From positions 1,112,001 to 1,176,000 of the forward strand of contig NW_022145547.1 in NCBI RefSeq assembly GCF_000002235.5: a stretch of 64,000 nucleotides of DNA, written 5' to 3'. A program made the position numbers and the translations under genes. The DNA is from Strongylocentrotus purpuratus (Eukaryota; Echinodermata; Echinoidea; Camarodonta; Strongylocentrotidae). The notes under the pieces were generated by a model that searched no databases, was not told the DNA's origin, and saw nothing but the letters and a program-made list of their open reading frames with translations. This document shows positions 48,701 through 59,109 of this stretch, piece by piece; position 1 is the stretch's first letter, and each line of letters begins with the position of its first letter.

Positions 48701-50030
48701 GTCTCACAAAATTATTGTTCCTGTATTGCCGTAGACAGTACAGCCAGCGACGTGCAGGCTGATGGACAGTTGTAGATGCCTTGAGAGTTATGGGAGATCA
48801 GGTTGGATGATACATGGGCTAGCTGTAACTAGTAGGTAGGGTATAACCTGTCTTACTAGAGCACCTGTGAATGATGTTCTAGCTGGTCTTGTACCTTAAA
48901 TTGCTGGAGAACGGTGCAGCAAGATCAGGCATTTTGTTCCTTCTTTCTTTTCCTTCATGTTTTTCCTTCTTTTTTCTCTCGGTAGGGCTAGTTCGTAGTT
49001 AAAGGTGCTTGATATGTGTCATCATGCCATTCTCTTCATGCTCGTGACAGCTCAACGGCTCGCCCAATCAGTTGCTTTGTTTCATTTATTCATGTGGAGT
49101 TTTGTTCTATCAGAAACTTAATTATTTTTGTTCTTGTAAGACTAACTCGAATATAGGGTAGTTAATTACTGGCTGAGAGACGGTGACCTGTGAATAATGA
49201 GCCTACCGGGCCCCGCCCCTTAAACTGTAGGTGAATAGCACGTAGCAGTAGCTTTATTTATTTTCTTCTCTCATGTATGCAGAGCCTTGTTCTGTAAGAA
49301 ACTTAATTTGTCTTCTTTTTCTGTAGGGCTAATTAAATTTTAGAGTAGTTAACTCTTAGTTGGGAGATGGTGACCTATGAACAATGAGCCTACCGGACCC
49401 CGCCCCTTAAACTGTAGTTGCTTTTTTAATTTTATTTATGTAGAGTTTTTTTCTGTCAGAAACTTAATTATGTTTTTTTTGCTGTAAGGCTAACTAGAAT
49501 ATAGGGTAGTTAATCATTTGATGGGAGGCGGTGTCCGGTGAAGAATGAGCTTACCGGGCCCCGTCCCCTTAACTATAGGTGAACAGCGCACCCAGTCACC
49601 TGCTATTTTGGTGAAGAGGTTAGTTTTGTCAGGTATTGATTGTTCACAAAATAATCGAAAAGCTCACCAGAATTTAGTTTATTAGTTTTTAGTCTGCAGA
49701 CGGTCGATTTTTTTTTGTAGAGGGGGGGGGGGGATTTGAATTTTGCCCCACCAAATTAAGGGGGACTAAGTGCCATACACAGGTTTTCCTACAAACAGAC
49801 ACCAGAAATACCATGTCTGTATTGTTTGATCGTGTATATATTCAATGAGTATCCATATTGTATGCCATGTTCGTCTTTTGCATGATTTCCGGATTTTATT
49901 CTCTGCAATCGGTCATGAGGTTCGTTAGTGAAGATATATGTAGTTCCTGGCTGAGCGATGGTGAGCTGTGAATGATGAGCATACACGGCTCTTCCCTTAA
50001 ACTATAGGTGAACAGCACGCTCAATTATAC
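36700..50030. repeat. 13-kb satellite with higher-order repeats
   Basis: Two components. (a) A monomer of about 150-190 bases with a conserved GC-rich core 'gagcctaccgggccccgccc', then 'ttaaactgtaggtgaa', 'agcacgcccag' and T-rich stretches. (b) A 'long block' of about 0.5 kb running from 'gtcaggtactgattgttcac' to 'aacggctcgcccaatcagtt'. Long-block markers lie near 38622, 39821, 41026, 42039, 42705, 43912, 44738, 45753, 46580, 47596, 48617 and 49634, giving periods of about 0.67, 0.83, 1.0 or 1.2 kb according to whether one to four monomers separate them. From 36.7 to 38.6 kb only monomers occur, and they diverge toward the edge; degraded monomers also lie at 49925-50030. Eight copies of a 62-codon minus-strand open frame belong to the long block and are explained by copy identity. 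I see no transposon termini. Confidence 0.95.
39260..39535 (+). repeat. Example satellite monomer with splice-like signals
   Basis: Type-A monomers contain a pyrimidine tract and 'gtatgcag', an 11-base segment (here 39482-39492), then GTAAGA (39493-39498), a second pyrimidine tract and 'ctgtagg'. These match acceptor-exon-donor-acceptor order. Type-B monomers read 'ctgtcagaaact' and 'ttgctgtaaggct' instead. The arrangement recurs in more than a dozen monomers. Confidence 0.7.
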
Positions 50031-50405
50031 ACTGGTTTGTTTGTTTGTTTTTATTTTTGTTTTCTTTCTGTAGACCTTTGCATAGTTTTCCGTATATTCA
50101 ATGACACTGCTATGTCTTTACGTTTTTATGTTTTCGTGTGAACATAGTTTACCTCTTACCATTTATATTTTGGGATGTAAGCCTTTTGAATGATTCACTT
50201 CATCTCTGGAAATAGTCATAGTGCTCCATGGATTGCGTATACACCTCAGATATTATTGGCCTCTTCCATCATGTTTGTAGAGGCATGCATTTCACAATGC
50301 CTGTGTCCCATTTTTCTTTGTCCCCTTCAGTATTACTCAAGTTCCATACCTTACGATGGCTTGGTACTATAGGTTTCCAAACGTTTTGAAGTAATGTAAT
50401 TCTTT
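50030..50405. other. Unassigned DNA between satellite and GA-rich tract
   Basis: No recognised feature. Confidence 0.4.
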
Positions 50406-50409
50406 CTAT

Positions 50410-50600
50410 TGGGTGCGGGAAGAGGGAGGCGAGAGAGTGGTGGCGGAGGAGGGAAGGGCGAGAGAGTGGCGGGGAGGGAGGGGCGGTAGAGTGGCGGTGA
50501 GGGGCAGGGGAGAGGGGAAGGGGAGAGAGATGGGAATAGGGGAAGGGGAAGTGGAAGGAGGGGAGAGAGTGACGGGGGTATTTCCAGGGGGGGGGGCTAT
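50410..50600. repeat. G/A-rich tract, paralogous with 56650-56940
   Basis: gggagggg-type purine-rich DNA. It precedes segment B1 just as a similar tract precedes B2, so both were probably copied with the duplicated unit. The open frame here is compositional. Confidence 0.85.
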
Positions 50601-50786
50601 TGTACGGATCAGAAAGGTGAGCCCGTTTTGTTTTTAGGTTATAGGGTAGAATTTTTACAGCAGTAAATTCGGGACTAAAACGGGAAAGAGTTGCAAATGT
50701 TTTTACACATGACTTTCTTATCTCGTTGGTTCATTGAAATTTGCACCATCCATTCCGTGCCTAACCTTTTGTTTGAGTCTGATCAG

Positions 50787-50963
50787 TTATGGTGACAAGC
50801 ATGATTCTGGAGTGCCGCTGGTGACTTCAAAAGCAGGTTTCCCTCTCTACCACTGGATCATGGAATGGCAGAGACAACCCTAGAGCCAGAGAACAAGCAG
50901 AGAACGATGTCAAATCCCGCTGCTGATGGTCATGTTTGTGAGCGTATGATCTATTGAAATAAA
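50787..50963 (+). other. Segment B1: possible last exon with poly(A) signal
   Basis: Paralogous to 57118-57260 (shared 'cctaaccttttgtttgagtc' upstream and 'gtgacaagcatgat' within). A weak acceptor 'tttgagtctgatcag' ends at 50786. One frame reads SYGDKHDSGVPLVTSKAGFP and on to a stop at 50878-50880, and AATAAA lies at 50958-50963, as expected for a short terminal exon. The two copies do not keep the same frame throughout, so coding status is uncertain. Confidence 0.35.
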
Positions 50964-50964
50964 G

Positions 50965-52918
50965 ATTTGTGAGGCAAGTGCTTGCTTAGTATGTGCACTG
51001 TTTACAGTGCTGATATTCGACAGGCATAGCTTCACAGGTCCTTGTTTCAGTAGTCAGTGTAGTCACTGTGATGGTCTTAGATCTAATACCCTTGGATACC
51101 CCCCCCCCCCTAAATCTGAATAAAACCTTCACATGTTGGGGGCAGGCTGTGGCATTTCATTTAGCATTCAGATATTCAACCTGGGAATTAATTTCAGTAG
51201 ATTTCGATTTTTTTTTTTTAATTTTGTGAAAATGAGAATATAATTATAGACTATTTGTTTTCAATCAGTCATTTTATAAGGTATCCATTTTCATTATGTT
51301 GAACAAGTCAAATTGTATATAAATTCATTTCAGAATCATAAAGAAAATAATCTTGAAATAAATTATCAACATTCCGTTATAGACAAGAAAAACTAAATCA
51401 TTTTGACTTATAGTTATACGCTTTACGTGCGTTACATACCCCCTTTTTACACTTTTATTTGTTTTCAAAATCAAAAAAGTACGTTGATAGGACCAAGAAT
51501 TATTTTTTGAACATTTTGTATCTCTTATAAAACCTTTGATTTTTTATACAAGATGCTAGAATTCTTCATCGATTAATAATGGACGCAATATCAAAATTTC
51601 CGCAGATTCACGAATTCACTTAGCTCTGTCAAATAAGATACAGAACTGTGAAGCGTATTGCACTTTATGGCGTCATAAAAGAACCGCGCGCCGCGGGTAT
51701 CTGAACGAGGCTTTAGTGCATGGCGTTAAATTTGCTCCTTCTGGCTAGAGAGAGGGGGAAGAGTCCTTGATAGAATACTCCTGAAACTCCTGATTCCCAA
51801 TCTAGGGGGAGTTTACAGGCCTGGGAATGAAATGACACATATTGTCTTGTTTTCACACTTTGGTATCCAGTAGTTACCCCTCCTCCTCAAATCTCTACTA
51901 AAGATTAAAGGTCAAACATCTCTGTACATGGTTGATTAGTCAGATATAATATACATTTGGGACTTTGCACTGGAAAACGTAATGATAATGGAGGCTTGTT
52001 TTCTTTGCAGGTCTTTCTGAAAGGCATTTTTCTTTCATGTTTGTTTCATATCAAGTCATAGGGTTGCTTACTTCAAATAAAAATGGTGATACGTGCTTGT
52101 TGCAATTAAGGCAAAAAATTCATTTCAGGAAGTTAGCTTTCTAGCCAAAATGTTATTCTATGTCTTTGGTCATATATCTAAATTTCAGTTTCGCAGACAT
52201 CCAAACGGTAGAAACTTCTTCATAGTATACATTATCATTGGAATGATACAGGTGGATGTACTCGTAATGGTCAAAAATGAGCAATACACATATTTTTATT
52301 CTAAAATACTTTTACTTTTTACTGCGACCTTTGATAAAAGTGTTTTTTTGCCCTAAAAAGAGTCTCGAAAGGAGAGTTTTGCACTTTATTATAGGTAACT
52401 ACTGTTGCAATTTAATATTAAAAAAAACATTAAAACGTCACACATAATAGTTCCTGGCTCAAGTAACAGAATTTAATTATACATCTTTGATTATGCCTTA
52501 AATATAGTAGGTTTTGGGGGCTGGCCACTTTGGCTATTAATGTTCAAGTTTGCACAACACAAGTATGTGACGAGAAATGCCATGGCTAAAATAACACTAA
52601 TCTTGTGTTTTGAGATGGGATATAACATGTACATGGCTTCTCGGTTAATCTATTCCTGTGCTTTAGGCTTTCTTTGGGATGCAATATTATTGTGCACCAG
52701 TGACTGAAGTAGGCAACCCGATGACGATATTTTAACATCAGATTTCTCTACCCCTCCCCCTCACTTTCTTAATCGGAGCTTCGCTGGTTCTTTCTCCCCC
52801 GGCTAAACCCTCTTGGATGTTGACCTCTGGTCATCCCCTTATTCGCACTGCATATCACTCTCATACATCCATAGGTTAGCAGGCTAAACATTTTTCTCTT
52901 CTTGTTCCCAACCTCTAG
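50965..52918. other. Intergenic, no gene recognised
   Basis: AT-rich with a C run at 51100. One 87-codon open frame at 52093-52356 has no recognisable content. Confidence 0.45.
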
Positions 52919-53077
52919 GGGCGTCTCCTGCCATTTCATGTGAAGATGGTGCAGAAGGGAATCTGTATTTGGAGCCATCAACTGTTCTCCTGGATCATGC
53001 TTGTCACCTGAACTGTGATGACCCAAACATCAGGTTTCGACACTGGATGGATGAGAAGCAGATTTCATGGAATCAAG
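52919..53077 (+). CDS. Exon A2 of a partial gene, possible Ig-type half domain
   Basis: Acceptor 'cccaacctctag' ends at 52918; donor is AAG|GTAGTA at 53078 or GTAAGA at 53081. The frame stays open: ASPAISCEDGAEGNLYLEPS, then TVLLDHACHLNCDDPNIRFR, then HWMDEKQISWNQ. Two Cys and a following Trp resemble the first half of an immunoglobulin-like domain, which would mean an extracellular protein; this is tentative. No preceding exon with a start or signal peptide was found. The near-identical A1 at 35845 is frameshifted, so this is the more intact copy. Confidence 0.5.
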
Positions 53078-53692
53078 GTAGTAAGAAAGTCACGTTTAAA
53101 AGCATTTGCCATTAATTTTAAGGTTTTTTAAAGGGTTGGTCCAAAATATGTAGAATACATCCTTTCTGTCATGATTGGTTTAACATGACAATTTTCGGCA
53201 TGGCTGTACATTGTCAAATTTCCCAAATGGTATTCTACATACATTAGTTAGGATTCTGGGGCTTTGTGGACTGATGTAAGGTGGGAGGGGAGGTATTCAT
53301 ACTTTAAAGGGATGGCTTGTTTGCGTAAGTTACTTACAGTATGTCAGTTAGATTCTTCATGGAGGAGGGGGCACGGGTCGGTCTGACCCTTTGATATCCT
53401 AGTGGTTTTAATGATTAGATATTTCTATCTGTATGCTTTGAGAGCATGTCCTAGATTCCTTCCCTTTGTGGTGTGTATATATTTAGGGTATGCCCGTTGG
53501 TTGTTTAAAAGGAGAGGGGACGGGCCTGCTGTGTCCTTTAACTTCGCGAGTCTTATCGATGTAATATTCTTTCTGTTTGCTGGCTTCTTTGGGGATATGG
53601 TCTAGATTTGTTTTCTCCCCTTTTAGTTGTTGTTGTATTCTAGATGAAACGCATTGATGGACCACGCCTGTTAATTTGTTGTTGTTGTATAT

Positions 53693-53815
53693 GTCTGGCC
53701 AATTTTGAGCACACCTTGTCTCATAATTGCTACTGCAATACCGTAAACAGTACAGCCAGCGACGTGCTTAATAATCAGAGTTGATTATAAATGTTCATTG
53801 AGGCAATTATGACTT
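53693..53815 (+). repeat. Isolated relic of the satellite long block
   Basis: 'ggccaattttgagcacacct', 'cgtaaacagtacagccagcg' and 'acgtgc' match the long block of the 36.7-50.0 kb array (for example 42775-42840). One diverged copy only, 4 kb beyond the array, downstream of exon A2. Confidence 0.85.
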
Positions 53816-53839
53816 AAGATCATAATAGTGTCAGCGGCA

Positions 53840-54330
53840 TGTCTTCGAGCTGGAAGACTTTGACTAGCAGTGCCGCAAGGCTTGTGTTTTCCGCTTCAAT
53901 AGGACTCACACACAACGTCCTGGACTCAATATGCATTGGTTACCTGTGCGACATAGAATAGCTTTCAAAATCCTACGGCTAGTCAACAAGTCTATTAATG
54001 TCCAGAGTGCATAAATTATTGCCTGGTTCGTTGTCCTCAGGTCCATCATTTACATGCTTACTAATCGTCTCTTTAAGAAAAGTGTGGGAGAACGTCTTAC
54101 CCACTGATGGAACAAGATACCTACTATTGTGAAGACAGTTTCATCTTTTGACTATTTCAAGAAACGTATGAAGTCCTATTTATTGTTAGAGGACAATGGA
54201 TTGTGTTGACTCACCTGGTATTGTTTAAGTGACCCAAATAACTTTGTGGAGTAATGTGGGTAACTGTGTAACTGAAAAAAAAAGGCGCTTTATTGAATAC
54301 CTGGTTTGGATTGGATTGGATTGAATTGGA
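53840..54330 (+). mobile_element. Degraded LINE 3' end
   Basis: Interrupted frames resemble the post-RT end of CR1-like LINEs: 'SAARLVFSASIGLTHNVLDS', then a 'tgcattggttacctgt' (LHWLP-type) stretch, and FDYFKKRMKSYLL before a stop at about 54208. The tail of short direct repeats (ggattggattggattg) at 54306-54330 is LINE-like. Broken by several stops and shifts; older than the LINE at 17600 and a different family by its tail. Confidence 0.75.
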
Positions 54331-54339
54331 TACCTGATT

Positions 54340-55366
54340 GAAATCCCCACAACAACCGAATCAATTTGGCCTCTTTCCTTGTGATGACATCCAGCATAGA
54401 GCCGACCGAGTGAGGAACTAGGAACGAACAACCAAACCCGTTTAGACCTTTTCCTTGTGATGACATCCAACATAGAGCCGACCGAGTGAAGGACTAAGGA
54501 CAGACAACCAAATCAATTTGAACTCTTTCCTTGTGATGACATCCAACATAGAGCCGACTGAGTGAGGGACTAGGAACGGACAACCAAACCAATTTGACCT
54601 CTTTCCTTGTGATGACATCCTACATAGAGCCGACCGAGTGAAGAACTAGGAACGGACTAGCACACCCGTTTAGACCTTTTCCTTGTGATCACATCCTACA
54701 TAGAGCCGACTGAGTGAGGGACAAGTTAACCAAACCAATTTGGCCTCTTTCCTCGTTATGACACGCATATAGAGCCGACTGAGTGAGGGACTATAGGGAC
54801 AGACAAACAAACCAATTTGACCTCTTTCCTTGTGATGGCCTATATAGAGCCGACCGAGTGAAGAACTAGGAAAGGACAACCAACCCAGTTAGACCTTTTC
54901 CTTTTTATGACACGCCACATAGAGCCGAGTGAATGAGGAACTAGGAACGGACAAACAAACCAATTTGGCCTCATTCCTTGTCGTGACATCCTACATAGAG
55001 CCGACTGAGTGAGGAACTAGGAATGGACAACCAAACCAATTTGACCTCTTTCCTTGTAATGACACGCCACATAGAGCCGACTGAGTGAGGGAATACGGAC
55101 CAACAACCAAACCAATTTGACCTCTTTCCTTGTGATGACATCCTACATAGAGCCGACTGAGTGAGGGAATACGGACCAACAACCAAACCAAATTGGCCTC
55201 TTTCCTTGTAATGACACGCCACATAGAGCCGACTGAGTGAGGGACTAGGGACATGTGCAACCAAACCAGTTTAGACCCTCTCTTTGTGATGACACGCATA
55301 TAGAGCCGACTGAGTGAGGGACTAGGGACAGACAAACAAACCAATTTGACCTCTTTCCTCAGGGAA
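54340..55366. repeat. Minisatellite, about 67-84 bp unit, 13 copies
   Basis: Units contain 'catagagccgactgagtgag', 'ggaactaggaacggacaacc' and 'aatttgacctctttccttgt'. Marker 'agagccga' lies near 54399, 54474, 54553, 54634, 54703, 54770, 54846, 54919, 54995, 55073, 55151, 55227 and 55303. Minus-strand open frames with SLSRLYVGCHHKERGQIG-type repeats are by-products. Confidence 0.93.
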
Positions 55367-55369
55367 AAC

Positions 55370-56380
55370 ATCAGAACTGGCATATGAAATGTGTTGACAC
55401 TCTTTTAAGCAGCCTCACTGAATATTATTGTTCATAATGAATGTAAATGGACCGTTCTAAAGTTCAGCAGAGTCACATCTCTGAAAATACGACAGCCTTG
55501 AAGCCTGGAAGTACTGCCGACAGAGAATGCTAGAGTCTGAGGGATGAGAAACAGTATGACCGCCAAAGCCCGATAGATGGCACCTAGAGTATACATCTCA
55601 AGTTGATAGTACATGCAGGCAGGAGACCCTGGTATTGACGCCCTATCGGAATGAGTTCCAAGAAAGACTGCTTAATACGGAATACAGATAATATATACAT
55701 TGTATGGCATACAATGATAAGGAACATCCTGCAATGATTTAGCACTCAACATCCTGGCCGGAGAGATTGAAAAACTTCAGCACTCTGCCAAAGATTGTAT
55801 AATGTGGTTGAATGCATGAACTACCAGACTATTGTCTTTATTCCCCATACAAGGAAGTATTTGCTACATATCATCAATGGAGGGGGGGGTTAGGATTTTT
55901 ACTTGAACCTGAGCTTCCTACAAAGATAAGCTACATTTGGAGAGGCTGTGGAGCCTGTGATGATTTAACAAGCATCCGGCACACTAAACGATGAGATTAG
56001 TGAGACAATGTCATTTTGATCGAGCTCATAATTGATGGAAGCAAGCATATCTTTGCATTGGCAGAGGAGTCAGTGGCTGATTTTACTTGGGAGTGAAGTG
56101 ATTCAAGTGATACTGTGCACTGCCCCCATCTCATCTTATCCCTATGCAGACTTGATGAGACATGACTACATAGACGATGGGGAATCCCATGCCATTTGAT
56201 TCAGCTCATGAAGATCTTTATGATTGAAGCACACTTAAATTATAGAGGAGACGGTTACTGGTTAGGACAATGCCTAGGACCATGACGAGGGAGGCAATGG
56301 TGTATACCATCTCCATCTCATTTCAACCTCTCTCTATTCTGCATCTATTGAGAAGAGTAACTGATGGTTTGTTAACAGAA
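55370..56380. other. Unassigned, possibly decayed LINE
   Basis: No intact frame. It precedes a LINE reverse transcriptase fragment and may be the older part of the same insertion, but I see no diagnostic motif here. Confidence 0.35.
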
Positions 56381-56530
56381 GTCCTGGCTGGAGTCTGAAC
56401 AACCTGAGATATGCAGATAACAGCACCCTTTATGCCACACGCATGGAAAAAGTTGAAGAACTGTTGGAAACATTATATAGAGAAAGCTAAGCTCTTGGGT
56501 CGCGTATTAATCTCGCCCAAACAATCTGAT
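56380..56530 (+). mobile_element. LINE reverse transcriptase fragment
   Basis: One frame reads SLNNLRYADNSTLYATRMEK, continuing VEELLETLYRES, then a stop and ALGSRINLAQT. This matches the RT palm motif (LRYADD + TTL, where the second Asp is Asn here) and the following helix, ending at an 'LNxxKT'-like site. A small degraded piece of a non-LTR retrotransposon. Confidence 0.75.
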
Positions 56531-56649
56531 TGGCCAAATGAGTCACATTACAACTAATGCCCGATTTTCGCTAACTTTGTTTCAAAAAGACTGCAAAGAA
56601 CGCGCGGAAAATTATTTCTGCCTTGTGGTTGTGGAAAAGATCGCGAAAT

Positions 56650-56940
56650 GTTAAGGTGGAGGGAGAGGGTGAGAGAGAGGAAAGGGGTTGAGAGGGAAGT
56701 GGGAGGGGAAAGGTGAAAGAAAGGGAGAGTAGATTGGGGAGGGAGGGGATCTGGGGGACAGAGAGGGAGGGGAGAGGGGGATCGGGTGGGCGACTGAGAC
56801 GGAGAGAAGAGGGGAGGGAGGGGATCGGGGGATTGGGGAAGGAGAGGGAGAGGAGAGGGGTGGGGACGAGGGACTTAGACGGAGAGAAGAGGAAAGGGAG
56901 GGGGTCGGGGTGGGGACAGAGAGGAAGATGAGAGTTTTTT
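56650..56940. repeat. G/A-rich tract, paralogous with 50410-50600
   Basis: gggaggggat and gagagggagggg repeats; precedes segment B2. The open frame within is compositional. Confidence 0.88.
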
Positions 56941-57117
56941 TCTCTCTCTTCAGTTTTTTTAATATAGTTTAGTTTAGTTTAGAGCCACACACTTTAGGGA
57001 ACCAAATATTGGGCAAAAAGGGGGCAAATGCGTTTTTACATGACTCTTTTACTGTGTTGGTTCCTTGAAATCTGCATCATCCATGCAGTGCCTAACCTTT
57101 TGTTTGAGTCTGATCAG

Positions 57118-57262
57118 TTTTAGGTGACAAGCATGATACAGGAGAGCTGTTGGTGGCTTCAAATGCAGATTACCTTCTGCATCATCGGCTCATGAATGGT
57201 ATTGAGGCAACCCTAGAGGAGCAGAGCAGAAGAAGAGGGAGATGTGGCGCACTGTTAACCTG
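57118..57262 (+). other. Segment B2: paralogue of B1
   Basis: Aligned with 50787-50930, with 'cctaaccttttgtttgagtc' before it. One frame reads GDKHDTGELLVASNADYLLH and on to a TGA near 57258. No AATAAA follows closely; a MITE begins about 25 bases later. Its frame relation to B1 is broken by small length differences, so coding status is unclear. Confidence 0.35.
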
Positions 57263-57286
57263 ACAGATGTGTGAGTGTTGAGGCCC

Positions 57287-57515
57287 AGCGCATACTACAT
57301 GATCTCACCACGACCTGGTTTCGGGAGAAAAGGCAAAGGGTTTGGTCTTAATTCTTGTTCATGCTAATCTTCCTCATCAAGGTTCTTCACTTTTCAAGAG
57401 CAATTGGAACCTTGATGAGGAAGATTTGACATTGTTAGATTTGTACACCGGGACCCTTTGCGTATTCTTCTAAAATCAGGCCGTTGTTGGATCATGTATT
57501 ATGGGCTGGGGTAGT
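57287..57515. mobile_element. MITE related to the element at 5190
   Basis: Left end 'cccagcgcatactacatgat', right end reverse-complemented 'cccagcccataatacatgat'. The interior has a second inverted repeat (aatcttcctcatcaaggtt and 'aaccttgatgaggaagatt', 57368-57428). End sequence 'gcgca..actacatgatc' relates it to 5190-5386. Confidence 0.78.
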
Positions 57516-57519
57516 GTGA

Positions 57520-58100
57520 ATGGAAGGCTGGAGGTACACAGGATGAGGGAGAGTCATCGGGGGAGGATACCCAATAATCCTTGCAAAGTCTCAAATATGT
57601 ATTTTTTTTAAATTGTGTTTTCCTCTTGGCAGCAACAGGATTAAAAAAGGGGCAACCCTCCTTCCGGGGATTTTCTGTTTGACCGTACTTTAATAGAGAT
57701 TCAAGGTAATGCACAGTGTCATCATCCTTATTCTCTTATCTGAAGTGAGCAGCTTGAGATCAAAGGCTAGGCAAATACGACCATCTCATTCAATAGTTAA
57801 TTGATGTCTCATTGAAAGTATGGTCTGTGCTACTCAAAGCCGGGAAGCTGCATTTTCATTTCTAGACATTGTAGGTAGTCATGTCATGTATATCGAGTGC
57901 GGATCCACCGCATCTCCCTTAAGATTGAGCTAGTATAGGTGGTGAGGTATTCAACAAGCCTCGATGATAGTCCCTCACTTAGCTTACTCCTCCGCCCCAG
58001 CCAGGAGCGGAGGGAGTGAGGGGTGTAATTTTATTTGCCCGTCAAATTGGTGGCTGATACTGACACTGTGCATTACCTTTAGCTGAGTGGGATGAAACTT
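57520..58100. other. Intergenic, no gene recognised
   Basis: No supported coding region. Confidence 0.45.
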
Positions 58101-58109
58101 TTATCAATT

Positions 58110-58460
58110 ATTAGTGTTTTATGATGATGATGATGATGGTTTTATTTTTATTAAGATTACTATAATTACTATTAGTTATCATTAGTATTTACATTATTAT
58201 TGTTATTGCTTTTATTATTAGTATTTTCCATTATCCTTTAAATAATTATTAGTATTGTTAAGATTATAATAATTAATATTTTAATATAATTATTATTGTT
58301 GTTAAGATTATTATAATTAATATTTTAATATAATTATTCCATTATCCTTTAAATAATTAGTATTATTGGTTAGATTAATGGTTAATTAATATTAGTTATT
58401 ATTATTAGTAGTATTATTATCATCATCATCATCATCATCATCATCATAAACATTGATATT
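58110..58460. repeat. ATT/ATG/ATC-rich simple-repeat region
   Basis: (GAT)n near 58120, imperfect att repeats, (ATC)n at 58420-58447, and an internal duplication of 'aattaatattttaatataat' near 58270 and 58316. Confidence 0.9.
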
Positions 58461-58573
58461 ATTATTGATATTAACTATGTTGGGTTGCATTCTCATTTGA
58501 ACCAAACAGCTTTAAGATCAAATCATGTTCTCCGATATCTCTGGGACAGGCTTCTCCTTCAGAATGGCGGAAG

Positions 58574-58645
58574 AATAAACTCTGCGTTTGATCACAACTA
58601 GATAAATCTTTGTTGATGCGTCTGGTTGTGACCAAACGCAGAGCT
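58574..58645. repeat. Hairpin-forming inverted repeat
   Basis: 'actctgcgtttgatcacaac' and 'gttgtgaccaaacgcagagc' are inverted partners with about 22-base arms around a 24-base loop. A small foldback or MITE relic. Confidence 0.8.
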
Positions 58646-58925
58646 GTTTACTTCCTCTTTCCTGAAGATGCCTGTGCTAGTGACATCGAACTCCATGATT
58701 TGGTAAGAGGGGTCTGTTGGGTTGAGATGAGAAGAACTCTAACATCTATAGGGTATTAAGCCCTTGTCATGATAGTGTCTATTGTCTCTCATAGCTTTAT
58801 TTTATTTACCACAATAAATCATATGTATCTACCTATTATTGCTTAGTATTATAGTACTATAGTATTATAATTTATTGTGTTATGTATTATTCTTTATTGA
58901 TTAATTTATATGTTAGTATAATTTA

Positions 58926-59090
58926 GTTTATCCCACATACTTAATTTAATTTAGTTTATCCCACATACTTAATTTAATTTAGTTTATCCCACATACTTAA
59001 ATTAATTTAGTTTATCCCACATACTTAATTTAATTTAGTTTATCCCACATACTTAATTTAATTTAGTTTATCCCACATACTTAATTTAAT
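58926..59090. repeat. 28-bp minisatellite, about 6 copies
   Basis: The unit is made of 'aatttagtttatcccacata' followed by 'cttaattt', near-perfect copies in tandem. Confidence 0.97.
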
Positions 59091-59109
59091 TTAATTATCG
59101 TTATTATTA

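Noticed and set aside
36700-50030. CRISPR-like or gene-cluster reading of the long repeat array
   Set aside because: Repeats are long, contiguous and without unique spacers, and the genome is animal; it is a satellite.
52093-52356. 87-codon frame starting MLVAIKAKNSFQEV
   Set aside because: Starts from a non-ATG codon in this track, no homology recognised, AT-rich; probably chance.
54971-55383. 130-codon and 97-codon minus-strand frames with SLSRLYV repeats
   Set aside because: They lie wholly within the roughly 80-bp minisatellite and differ in frame from unit to unit.
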